The notes below the pieces were generated by a model, which worked only from the letters and a program-made list of their open reading frames with translations, was not told the origin of the DNA and did not search any database. A stretch of 64,000 nucleotides of DNA from Anas platyrhynchos (taxonomy: Eukaryota; Chordata; Aves; Anseriformes; Anatidae), in assembly GCF_047663525.1 (NCBI RefSeq), contig NC_092606.1:6012501-6076500 (forward strand), written 5' to 3'. Numbering within the stretch: position 1 is the first letter of the stretch; each line of letters starts with the position of its first letter. Of the stretch, positions 52,425 to 64,000 are shown piece after piece. Made by a program: the position numbers and the translations under genes.

Positions 52425-54729
52425 CATTTACGCCTGACACAAGTCTTGCAAGTCTAATGCAATTTCTACTGCACCTGAAGTAGTTACTATGACACAAAGC
52501 AGATCAGAAACATCAGTTTTTCTATGCTTAGCCATATCTGTAGGCTTCCTGTTTCCAGGTAGCAAAACGAATATTCAGTTTCAAGGAGCTAAGTTAGAGA
52601 GATCCTAACTGAGGTATCTGTTTATAGCAAAAAAAAAAAAAAATTAAAAAGAAAAAAAACACACAACAGAAACCAATGCTGAAGACTTCAAAAATCCAAG
52701 CTGCTCTAAATGAGCATCACATCCTTCCAATGCGAGTGAGGTTTTCCAGTTATCCTCCCCTACCTGTTACTACTCAGATCACAGCGTATTGGCCACAGGA
52801 TTACAGACAATTTATATAACTTCTTGTATTTAAAGCTGGACAGAACGCTTGTGGCTGGCTGAGAGATTCTGAGAGCTAACAGCATCCAGGAAGGGTGTGA
52901 ACCACTCCTGTCAGGCTACCCAACGTACTCCGATACAGTATGGAATTCATACTATAGCAGCAAGGTGGAGTATGTTGGATAGGTCGGTACTACATCAACT
53001 GACCTTTGTTTAGAACTATTAAATCACAGTATCAGAATTGCTGCTATTAGATGCAGTTTTACCTTCCAGCATGGAAGAGCTTCCTTCATATTCAGTTCTT
53101 ACTACACACTACAGTAACAGCATTCTAGGGGGCAAATTTCATCTACGCCTTCTTGATGCTGGCCTGAATCATTTGGGGGTAGGATCAGGTGTAAATTGAT
53201 GTGCACATGCTACTTTACACAGTAACGTTGTGCAGTAACTTCCCTTTCAGGCTGCACGCCAGTGTTAGAGAACTCCAAAGGCCAGGCTTTAGACTGTAAC
53301 AGATTGTGCCAGTACTCACAGAAGAGCCCGGGATACTTGGTTTGCAAACTTTGTGCAAGCTCTTGGGATTGTCCCAACAGCAGCATTACCCACAGCAGAA
53401 CCACAGAAGCAGAGGCTGCCTTCTGAGTTTTGGAAGTTGAGGCAGTTACATAGTCTCATTATTCCAATTCACTGCTAACTGTGTGAACCTGCTGCTATGC
53501 TTACTTTTTCTGCCATTGGCTCTTCCGTTAGTACCTCAAGAAAGTAACTAAAACATCTGCCAATATAAACAAAATACTTGCTTGTGTTGTGCGGTGGCAG
53601 CAAAATTTGTTCCTTTAAATGTGATTAGGGACCAACAACACTTTGCATTGCCACATGCAGAATAACAACATACATGTTTACTGCAGACTTCGAAACAATA
53701 TTTCTTGAACATCTAAAGGAAAAGAAAGAACATACTATCAGCATTCCTGATGGTTACTCTCGTGCTAGGTTTACAGATTTTCTAATTAACTAAAAACCCA
53801 GAATATAAGAGTCTATCCACATTAAAAAGACACTTGCTCAAATGTAACCTGATACAAGAGTGAACAGTATTTAAGCCCACTTCCAGTGTTCAAAATCCAT
53901 TTCAACATCTCGCTCTCTAGACATTTTTTTAAAACCATTTTCTTCCCCCTTTCAACAGACAGCATGACATACCAACAGCTACCACGTGAAAATAAAGATT
54001 TAACATCGTTAATGTATTACAAACGAGCTCAGATCGTTATGACATACACAGGGTTTGCGGTTGCAGAAGAGAAAGAGATAACGTTCATTCAGTCCAGCAA
54101 AACATATGCAAAGTTTAATATGCACATGTATGGTAAGCACATACTTCAGAGTATCAGTTCCTGCTTGTTCTTAACAGCTCAGTGCAATTGCAAACCCAGC
54201 CCGCCTATCCAACCCTTCCCCAGAAGTTCCCTTCCTCCCTCCCTCCACCCCCTGCCCTCCCCACACCCCAAACCCAGGACAATATACAGCAGTTTCCAGA
54301 TATTTTGTGGTCTTGTCAGAGAGAATTTAAAGCAGGCCTACAGGACCAAGGAAAGAAGGAACTGATAAAAATAACATACTTAACGTTTTTTGCATGTTGC
54401 TTAAGGAACTGTAAACAGTAAAGCCTCAAGTCAATGCTGCCCAACCTTTACACCCCCACGTGCACACAACATTCAGCGAGACACAAGGAAGCTGCAGAAG
54501 TTCTATAAGCTGGGATCTCTGGGGACCCAAGGGCTTTAATCCTTCTACGGCTAGCATACAATTTCTTTCAAAGAGATCACAACTTCGTACATTTCAAGAA
54601 ACAGAATTACAGTACTGACTTTAAAGACAGTTTCTAAGGCTCAGACTGAGTCCAAAAAGGCCTCTGAGTTCATTCAAGCTCTTGTTTGGACTGCATGAAT
54701 GCAGCATAAGAATGATTGCAGCAAGACGT
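52425..54729. other. Spacer between GUSB and VKORC1L1 3' ends
   Basis: About 2.3 kb in a tail-to-tail arrangement. It contains an A-rich stretch at 52628-52660 and a C/T-rich tract near 54205-54275. No gene is supported. Part could be additional 3'UTR of either neighbour. Confidence 0.55.
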
Positions 54730-57700
54730 CCACAGGTAATTTCTACATTTATTTTTTATACCAAAAAGTTATGTGCAACAAATAGAATTCGTACATATTT
54801 ACATTGTTTTACCTGTTAGCAAAATCGTATCCTAAACCTCCGATAGAGAATCTCTCAACTATATTGATAAAAGGAACATCTGCCCAGTGACTCCATTTAA
54901 ATGGGTGTTTAATTTGGAGTTTAAAGCACTAGTGATAATAGTTGATGGAACATACAGTACAGAACAAACACCTAATATTTAGGCCATGCTTAATACAGTT
55001 GTATGGTAACAGAATACTTCATCTTTTCTGGACCAGTTTTCTCTAGATCATCTTGAAACAATGTTGGCAGAACCAAAGTTACTAGAACTCTCCTTAACTT
55101 TAGCCAATGTTAATTAGGAGACCCAAGTGCTGCCCAAAGCACCTCGTCAATATTTTTGATCAAGAGACTGTACAGAAGACAACGAGTGTGTATTACAGTA
55201 TGCAGAAATCTCCTGATGAGAGATCTGCTGTCACTTTGGAAATCAAAGGTGGTAGGGAATGTTTCCTTGGCTGTCCTTAGCATTGCAAACACTTTACAGT
55301 AAGAAGCTTCCAAGAACATTCACTTTCTAAACAAGACTTGAATGCTTCATTGGCTTTAAGATTAACGAGTACCTTACAGTAAAAGGATTTCAGGAATGTT
55401 TACTTCCTAAACAGGTTTTGGGATGAGATTCTTCTGCCTTTCAATTTGCCCCTCCCTGCAGGACATCGGAGAGCCAGGCAGGGAGTGGTGGTGGGGAACA
55501 GCCCAAAATCACAAGCACTGTATCTTAAGATTTTTTTTCCCCCCCTCCATTCTCATGAGTGTTGAAACCACAACCAGAATCTGTGTAACAATACTGCCGC
55601 CTCCTTGTCCCTCTGCCAGGCCAAGTGTTATTTACTAGCATTTCCCCATTCTACTGCATCCTCAGGACTTCACAGAATTTCCCTTCAGTTTTGTAAACGG
55701 CCAATTCGTATCAATCACACGTAGGCAATGATAGTTGTTTTGGCTGAGGGGAGGCAGGGGGCAGCTGCATGAAGCACTTGTCTGATTTCTATCCTGTTAC
55801 TAATTGCAACCCGAGCCATTTTACTGGAAGAAATATGCTGTTTCTATCATTTGGTAGCAATGAGGAAAGAGTCAAAGATCTGGAAGCAAAAAGGTCCAAA
55901 TTTCTACTGCTAATATTAACTTTGCCCTTTATTCAGGCCAACTGCGTTTCCAAAGCACAAGAGAGAAAGTAGAAGAGTTAGGGCCATTTCTAGCAAATCA
56001 CTTCCAGTAAAAAGTAACTGCAAGAAAAGCACACAAGACAAAGGAGTTCACAATTAAGGGTCAGATTTGCAAGGTTGTGCACAGAGTACAGCTGCACATT
56101 CTTCCAGAGACCAAAGCGATTTTCCATTTGATCCCTACGTGCACACAAACGAGGACCGCAGACATGACTGCTGAAAATCTGGCCCTGAACAATTTTACTA
56201 AACAAACTGAATTAACAGACTATGCCCACACAGACAAGCACAAGACACAGTGAAGTTAGTCAACACCTATACTTTCAGTTGATGTTTTTTTCCTTTTTTT
56301 TTTTTTCAGTGCGCGTTACAACCAGAAATCAGACCAAGTAATCATTGATTAAACTTGTCTCCGTTGCTGCTTGTTCTGATATTAGCGCTGCGACTAACCA
56401 TTTCAGGCAGCACGTTTACCTCTTCCTCAGATGAAAAGATGCTTTAGTGTAGATCACAGGAATGCATCAAAATAAATCTATACAACATATTAAACAGTGA
56501 TATTGTCTCAAGGCTTATAACAGAACAGAGTGAAGCCCTGAGGGACCAGCTTAACACCATTCACTCCCCTCACGTCAAAGTTCAAGGCATTTGAGAGACA
56601 GAACTAAACATCAAGACAAGCTTTAACTATACTCTGGTCAATACAAAATGCATTTAATGAATTGTCGTCTAAAACTCTTAGACAAGAGGGACGTGTAATT
56701 TAGTGTTACATGCAACAGATGTTACTCATACCACAGAACTCTATACATAAAAGCAGTTTCCACCTACATCCTTGATACAAACCAGAAAATTACTTCAGTA
56801 GTAATTTAAATACTATTTTCTGAATGCAACCTAAAAATTCTATTTTCTCTACTGAACGCTGCATGTTTCACAGTCAAGTTCATCCTCAGCAACTTAGTGT
56901 TTTTAATCCACTTAGCCGTACAACAGAAGTGTCTTTTTGACATTCATGTGCAAGAAAAAATCCTAAGATTAGTTAAACTAATTCTTTAAATAAGTGGGTA
57001 TGCAGTTGGAACTCTTCGTATTTAGAAGCTGACAAGGGCAAAAAGCAGCACAGCACCAATTACAGAAAGTAGCTGAATATTTTGGTGTCAGAGTCCAAAA
57101 CATAAGCATTTTACTTTCCCAGTCACGTCAACCTCCTATCTCATTGAGTTAAACCATATTGCTACCACTTCTCAGTCTAAAAACTAACATAGGTTTCTTA
57201 ATACTTTTCTATGGCCAGCAAGTTTTCTGGGACTGTTGTTTGTTCATTTTTAAAGCAAGGACACTTCTGTCTGCCAAGTTCAACACAAAGTATTTGGTTT
57301 AAGATTTTAAGACAGAAGGCACTTTTAACATTCAGCCTTAGAATACTGCGTGCAGAAACATTACAATTTTGTTCCTTTGCATAAATCTGCAGTTTAATTT
57401 TTTTTTTTTAATTAGTTATTAGAAAGAGCAATGATAGCACTATATCACATTTCATTTTCAGGAGCACATTTACTTAGTTATCCCGCTAAACAGACTGCCC
57501 TTCCAAAGGATCTTGTGTGTGTCAGGCCTAAAGTTCATTTCCCAATATAGCACAAACCGAAGATCCTGACGAAGATCAATTCAGTATCTGCTTATTCAGT
57601 GCACTACTTGGTTATCCCGCTCAGTCAGTGGTTTCCACTGCAAATTGCAATCCTATACTGCAGCACTCATGTAACATCAAACATTAGTAACACTGCCTGT

Positions 57701-58579
57701 CTGACTGCAGTTTAAAACGAAACAGCACTGCCTGGAAATTCAGTCCTTCCAAAGGGCGCTCTTTGATACCCCAACCCCCAGTCTGTAAATAGCATTCCGG
57801 TGGTAACCTTCTATTGACCACATTAAGCTGTTTTCATTCTGTACAGAAATTAATGAAATTGTGGTTTAAATGAACATACTTCAGGTTTCAGCTTTAATTC
57901 CATTCTCAATACTGGAAACAAGAAAAATGGAACAAAACCCAACCATCATTTTCGTGAAAGCGCTAGCAGCGAGTGCAGCAACACGGTGTTCTCTACAGAG
58001 GTCACTTCTTCCATCACGTCAGTCGACTGTTAGCTGAACACTCCGAAAGCTCCTAGGCTAACAAAACTGATTGTACAGTGAGTTCTCCAGGGATGAAACC
58101 AATATTTCTAATTTTATTTACAGTATAAGTCCTAGTTAGATCTAAGTCCATCAGCTAAAAAAAATAAAATGTAATACACATACTGTAAACATGGCAACAT
58201 TAAATATTGTAATGCTATTCTAGAATATTTAATGTCATGATCACATCTTGTTATACCTGAATTTATATACAGGATATTTTATAGCAAGTGTTACCCACTT
58301 TACAAGTGGAGGGGGTGGAGAGTCTAGGTTTTGCTGTGGCTAGAACTCCTTCAAAGTAAAGTTAAAGCTTGTCTTTGATTGTATTAGAGCTTTCTTTCAT
58401 AACCACATGTGAATTGAAGATTACCACAAAAAATTATTTAGGGCCCCTTCCAATTTATAATTAAAAATTCAGTTATGATTCTCAAGGAAAGTGTCTGATA
58501 TGGAGAATAAAAAATTACTGCAAAATAAACTTAATGGAAGTTGGGTCTTCAGACTGTCAGTCAAAAGTTCAAACAGGCG
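54730..58579 (-). other. VKORC1L1: Probable VKORC1L1 3'UTR
   Basis: The region directly after the VKORC1L1 stop codon on the minus strand is a long AT-rich stretch free of recognised repeats. An AATAAA signal stands at its far end. A 3.85 kb untranslated tail would fit a gene of this type. The end point is an inference; earlier signals could also be used. Confidence 0.45.
54748..54753 (-). terminator. VKORC1L1: Candidate VKORC1L1 polyadenylation signal
   Basis: TTTATT on the plus strand reads AATAAA on the minus strand, within AAAAAATAAATGTAG. It is the signal I favour for the distal 3' end, but this rests on position only. Confidence 0.4.
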
Positions 58580-59614
58580 TTATTCCTGTTTGGGTTGGAG
58601 TTGCCGTTTCCAGGCCTCGTTCAAATAAACTAGTCGTTTGTAGTTGATGATAAAGAGAATGAAGTTCAGCAAATATGTGATGACGCAGACAATGCAAAAT
58701 TCCTTCAGCACGAAGTACAGAATGTACGCCAAGTACAATGACCCTACTACAGACACTATGGAGGATGTCATGAGGATTAGAGCTGCTACTGCACTTGCTG
58801 TCATACCTGCAACAAGAGAGAAAGAGTTACTGCTGCTGCTCTCGTCCCCCCTTTCCACAAAAAGCACAAAACCTACGCACTCCAACTCAAACTCAAGGCT
58901 ACTCAGCAAGTTTGTAGGACATAAAAGTCTGTTCAAAATACCATGAGTTCAAGATGGCTGATAAATCACTACACGGAGGGGAGCTCCTAGGTTCTGCACA
59001 ACAGTCCTCTGATAAGAAGTATGTGTAGAATTTACCTTCTTCCTTATTCCTGAATTTTGGGAAAGTTACAGGTTGGTCAAGTTATGTCTATTGATACAAA
59101 TAGCTTTAGAGCAGCCCACAGAGTCAGAACATACATACACACACTGCTACACTTCATGCACTTTTTGCCTGCTATCCCCATATCCCCTGCAGAACTTGCA
59201 CGTTCCAGTTTCACCTTTTCTATCCTGCAATCCAATGCTAAATACATTTAAGTGATAATACCAGCGCAGCAACTGTCTCGATACTTGTATTATTAATAGC
59301 ATAGCAGGAAAATCAAGATTGCTCTTGTTAGCATTTGGGCTTTTAAGCCCTTTACACAGATGTACCATTAGACTGGTTCTAATAAAAAAAAAAAAGAACA
59401 CACATTTTATCTGGTATCATGAGGATTCTGCAATGCATAGCACATTCCCCGTATCACCATACACCTGTTATATATTTTAGGCTCTAAGTTGCATTAATAC
59501 TTACCAAGTAACATCTGTAGTATATAAAACACGAGTCCAAAAACACTGTTTGACTGATTTATTGCACTGTCCTTTCCGAAGATGGAACCCAGCAGACCGA
59601 ATCCTCGACCCCAT
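58580..59614 (-). CDS. VKORC1L1: Vitamin K epoxide reductase complex subunit 1-like 1 (partial, exons 2 and 3)
   Basis: VKORC1L1 is a paralog of VKORC1, an ER membrane enzyme that reduces vitamin K epoxide and quinone. Visible exons on the minus strand are 59505-59614 (exon 2, 110 bp) and 58580-58806 (exon 3, 227 bp including TAA). Exon 2 reads [16 protein letters not shown] then [16 protein letters not shown]. Exon 3 reads [17 protein letters not shown], then transmembrane segments with the active-site CXXC as FCIVCVITY, and ends [12 protein letters not shown]. Both match my memory of the vertebrate protein closely. The exons join in phase (G|GT). Exon 1, which encodes about 64 residues including the first helix and the loop cysteines, is beyond the right edge. 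The gene converges with GUSB, as in mammals. Confidence 0.95.
58807..59504 (-). other. VKORC1L1: VKORC1L1 intron 2
   Basis: GTAAGT donor and TTGCAG acceptor on the minus strand. No other feature was recognised. Confidence 0.85.
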
Positions 59615-62600
59615 CTGTAAGACAATGAAACTAAGTTAACTTGTAGTGGGGCACTTGTTGCTTTACCTCAGTATTTATAATTCATTCCTGTTGGGGAAAA
59701 AAACACAGAGCTACACATGCTCTGACAGGACCAGGGGGTCCCATGTGAAGTTCAGGGGTATCTGACAAGGAGGTAGCTTGCAACAGGGTGTGCACTGGGT
59801 ACACCTTTATCCCACAAACTGCTGATCAAAGTTATGTGTACACTGACAGCTTCAAGTTCACACAATTGCAGCTTCACCAAACACCATGTCTGCTTTCTCA
59901 GGTTGTAATTCAAAGCTCTTCTGTCAAATAAATGCATCCTTCCTCCAGCAATAGTTTTAGCAGCTCTCTCTACTACAAGAGGAGTTGGACACATGCTCAC
60001 TAGATATACAGCTACAGGAAAATGGTAAACCTCGTAAGTGGTTGTTACTGCCTGCCAGCATTTACCTCGCTGGCACTACAGCAAGCAGGTTGGAACATAT
60101 GTTCGCACCTCAGCGGCTCCCAATCCATCTAACGCCTTAGGAGGAACCAAATCTGGAAGGCAGACGAGCTGGGGATGGTACCAGAACAGGAGCCACAGGC
60201 CACATGTGCCAGGGCCCTGGATTTGAACAAGCACCTTAACAGCAAAGTAATTTTCAACACTAGTGATAAGGCAGGGAGCTGTACGAGCCCTACTGAGCTG
60301 CTGCTATAGTAGGGTGGATAAAAGGTGAGATTAGTGAATGCACTTGTGCTAGAAAGCAGTAATTTGATGTCCAGAAGCAGATCACTCCAATCCATCACTC
60401 CAGTTGCTACCCTAGAGGTGATGATCCTGCTAGACCAAGGCACAGCACAGGTTTGCTCTCTGTGCTACAGGAACGCTGCCGACACGCTGCACCAGAAATG
60501 TGACAGCGGTGGAAGGCCACCACCACACTACGGCTTCCTCTTACAAGAAAGGTGTCACCATAACGCAGCTTTACACCATCTCCAAAATACTTCACCTCAG
60601 AGCCATTTCTGCAAGATATATAAAACATATTCAAATTTATCACTTTAATTCAAGCTTAGTAACTGCCTGCAATTAACTATTATATCCAAATCTTGTGCTC
60701 TTCACCCCAAAATGTAAGTAGAATTATGTACTAATTCCTAAAAACAGCATTGACTACATACATTAAAAAAAAATAAAAATAAAGGGTCATGCTTTGGGTC
60801 TCAAGTCTTGCAAGTCACTGAAGAGAAACCTGTGCATAATTGTAAAGCTCCAATCAGCACAGAAAAGGCTGGCACTTGCTTTACCATGGAGACAGTGCCT
60901 CGCATCTGATTGCACATCTCTGTAGCACAGGAAGGCCGGCAGTCCCCGTGAGCTTACAGCACGGCTTGGGGTGAAGCAGCACCAGGGATGGATGGCAAAG
61001 GTCTGGAAGAGCGGCTGTAGAGGTGCCAGGGCAGCACTTGAGAGCAAGGGGAGCCACACTTCCACAAGGGAGGGATTTTAAAAACAAATACTGTATAACA
61101 ACACATAAACAAATATTACAAAGAAATACTGCACGTCCAGAAGAATCTCAGCTATGAGAAGACTTTCTTCCCACACTGGATTTTAAGTGAGAACTGCTTA
61201 TTCTTCAGCCTTAATTTGATAAGATACTTGCAGCACATCTAACAACTCTGTCCGGCTGCCCAGCCACCAAAAACAGTATTACAGGCAGACAAATACATTA
61301 AAGGCATCATTATTCTGCATTTAGCAGTTGGAATTTTCTCTATTAACACATCAAGAGACACTTCAGCTTCCTACCCACAAGTGCAATTCATTGTTCAAGT
61401 CCCCAGGTGAGGGTAAAATCTACTTGAAGCCTTCCAGGCCTCCTTCCTAAGACAGGTGGCAGAACTTAGCATGTGCCTGAAGCCTGCAGTCCCCTTGCTC
61501 AAAGCACCTGCAGGATGCCGACGTGCCACCCTCTCATCCTCCTGAGATCCCACCCTGCTTGAGAGCATCACAAACTTCAGAGTCTGACCCTACAGTTATT
61601 TGGAAGTCAATGAATTGCTGCTAATGGAAAGCTAACGAGTTCCAGCCCTCTGTGACAGGCGGTGTCCTCAAGTCACCATCTACAGCTGCAAGGTCAGAGC
61701 CCGGTGAAAGCATTTTCCACATGCACTAGTTCGTTAAGCATCTTGTTGGCCTTGTAGCCGCTTTAAGGACATCAAGTGTTGGATTTCAGTCCATGGAGCA
61801 CAGCTCCAGCCTCGCATCTTACTCCATATGCTTTGAAGTGGTTGAGAAGCCTGGAGTGGAAGATTCAAAGCACTTTCTCTGACTTACAAGGTTTGAAGTG
61901 TGGGGAAGTTTTCTACATCAAACAAATTCCAAAAAAAAAAAAAAGAGACTAATTTCTCTACGGAAGAGGCTAATTCATCCCCTAATTCTGTCACAAAGGT
62001 CCTAGAACTTGCTAAACCACACGATGAATCAAGTCATTTTGCAAGCAGTTGGAATAGAGGAGAGGGAAGGGGACTTGGACAGAAATCTTCCTTTTCATAT
62101 CTAAATCATATAAATCACACATTATTTTTTTTGACTTTGAGTATCTAAAAACAAACAGCAAACACAGCAAGAAGACAGACTGCACTTAACAGGGAAAAAA
62201 AGAAATTAAACATCAGTAAAACCAATGAAGGACAAGGGTTATAAATTGCTCAGAAGTTCTCTAGGGAACTTGTCTTTAAAATAAAGGATTTAATTTACAA
62301 GAACTGACTATTAGTCAGCTCAGAATTTGTTTTTTTGATGTAAAAGGCTGGGTAAAATGTTAACGTTAATGAAGAACTGTTTGCACAGTAAGCTAAAAAC
62401 ACAAGCCCCACACCACCAACTTGTTCCTGGCACTGCCTCGTGGCTCCACATCCTGAAGCAGCCGAGTGTTCTGCTGTGGAAATAAAGCTGCAGTCAGCTG
62501 GAGTGATTCAGAGCACTATCACAAAGACATGTGGCAGGCCTACTTCTGCCACACCCAAGTCTCACTCTTATTTGAACGTAAAACAAACCGCACACCGGCC

Positions 62601-64000
62601 TGAACTAACTTCAAGGAAGTTTTAAAAGAAAACTTTAAGACACCTTACTACGTATTTTAACTAACTCAATTTCCCCCTCTGTTTAAGATGGCAGCCTGCT
62701 TCTTTCCTCATTTGCAGTTAACAGCTTTGAAAATGATTTGAAAATTTATGCCCTCAAGAAGATCTTCACGTTCTCAGAATGCAGATTCAAGAAACCCAAG
62801 ACAAAGTCTTTAGAGGCGTGTAGTTTCCCAACATCTAAAACTGAACGCTACAGTGGCTTTTTATTCACAATGTACATTCCTTTTATCAAAAGTAAGACTT
62901 GAAGGTCATTACCCACCCTCTGAACAATGGTGTGTGATAGTTAACAGCGCTCAGAAGCATCCGTTGTTTTTTTAACATCTCCAGTAACTCTGTGCACTTG
63001 ACACTTGTAACAGAGCAGACAAGAACCAAGGTCATTTTGATCCCCAAGTGACATATCTCCATTCCATCGGGTGCTGTTAAATCATTACCTCTTTCGCACC
63101 ACTACCAACATCCTCCGTGTTCCAGAACAGCACTTACTTACAGGAGCACGCTCTAACACCGAACGTGTCACTGTCCTTTAGCAGCGACAACGCTGCTGGC
63201 AGAAGGGCAGCCCGGAGAACTCCACGCTGTACTCTGTACTCTCGGACACCTGAAAGGCCAAGCTCCACGTTTAACAGGTTAGAAGCTGTCAGAGTTATCA
63301 GTATTAGCTCAAGACGAAGCACATTCCAAGCCTGCTGAACACAGTGAGTCAAACAAACACTAAGTGTATATTTAGCCAGGAGTCACATTAGCTCACCCAC
63401 TTTCTGGAGGAAACACCGCGCTGTTTCTTCCAGCCAAGCACCCCTGCTCTCACAGCTACCAGTAGATGATGCTTTTTAGAGCTTTTACACAGAGATAATT
63501 CCCCAAGATGCTCTCCTTGACCTCAGTTATCCCTAAGAAACTTCTGAACTGGGGTTTTGCCTGCACCAACACGCTCTGTAGCCTGCCTCGAAGCCTTCCT
63601 CAGTGCACCTGGACACGTTCTGAACACATCTTTTGAGCTCTGTAACATCCTCCTGCACTGAGCTCCTGAATCACCCCACCTCACCTTCACCTGGCAGTCC
63701 TTAGTTTCCACCTCAGGAGAGAAACCAGCTGCTGTATGTCCATTTTAACATGAAAAAAACACAAAAACAAACACAGACTGGGTCAGGTTAAGCCCAGGCA
63801 GCTCCAGCACCATGGCTCTGCCATCAGAGCAGCAGATGCCCAGGACGAAGCACCACATACTTCCCCAGTTCATGTTCTGTCTCCTAAATGTCTTGTCAAA
63901 AGGGCCATCAAATCCTTCAGGAGGCCAGATTATCAAATGGCACAAGAGATTCAACATCTGAGGACACTGCACTTGTGCAGCAGCAGGCTTTCCCAACACA
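59615..64000 (-). other. VKORC1L1: VKORC1L1 intron 1 (continues past right edge)
   Basis: About 4.4 kb right of exon 2, ending in a TTACAG acceptor at 59615-59620. I looked for exon 1 (the segment with CDLGPWVKCSA in mammals) and did not find it, so it lies further right. No repeat family or nested gene was recognised. Confidence 0.7.

Noticed and set aside
59615-64000. Possible VKORC1L1 exon 1
   Set aside because: No sequence like the conserved N-terminal segment with the loop cysteines was found, and there is no CpG-rich start region before the window ends.

Overview
The window is from a bird genome, most likely a galliform close to chicken. Two signs point there: a tandem pair of delta-crystallin/argininosuccinate lyase genes (466 and 468 residues, the lengths I recall for chicken delta-1 and delta-2), and several fragments of the avian CR1 LINE. 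The gene order CRCP - ASL - GUSB - VKORC1L1 is the same as I recall for human 7q11.21, with ASL duplicated here. Species is an inference; no search was run.

Layout. 1-12.8 kb: the 5' half of CRCP (minus strand; RNA polymerase III subunit RPC9) with four coding exons visible and the 3' exons beyond the left edge. 12.86 kb: a complete tRNA-Gly(GCC) on the minus strand with a Pol III T-run terminator, about 200 bp upstream of the CRCP start codon. 12.9-18.0 kb: gene-poor flank. 18.05-25.66 kb: ASL1 (delta-1 crystallin), 17 exons. 25.7-30.1 kb: spacer with a CR1 3' end. 30.12-38.94 kb: ASL2 (delta-2 crystallin, the enzymatically competent type), 17 exons. 40.43-52.36 kb: GUSB (beta-glucuronidase), 12 exons, 654 residues. 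52.4-54.7 kb: spacer. 54.7-59.6 kb and onward to the right edge: VKORC1L1 on the minus strand, with a probable 3.9 kb 3'UTR, the last two coding exons, and part of a large intron 1; exon 1 lies outside.

The two delta-crystallin genes are the centre of interest. They are products of a tandem duplication of about 10 kb that includes promoter, gene and roughly 1.5-2 kb of 3' flank. Their similarity is patchy. Exons 6-10, the surrounding introns and the first 0.8 kb of intron 3 (which carries the SOX2/PAX6 lens enhancer motif DC5) are almost identical, while exons 3-5 carry most of the amino-acid differences. This pattern fits repeated gene conversion with a protected N-terminal block that separates the structural lens protein from the active enzyme. 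Every exon boundary given for ASL1, ASL2, GUSB, CRCP and VKORC1L1 was read from splice signals and frame continuity, and coding lengths sum to whole codons for the three complete genes.

No provirus, prokaryotic system or CRISPR array was seen. The most checkable new observations are an in-frame 105-bp exon-like segment in ASL1 intron 15, the one-base change that shifts the exon 2 splice donor between the paralogs, the tRNA gene next to a Pol III subunit gene, and an antisense 3'UTR-like block inside GUSB intron 9.
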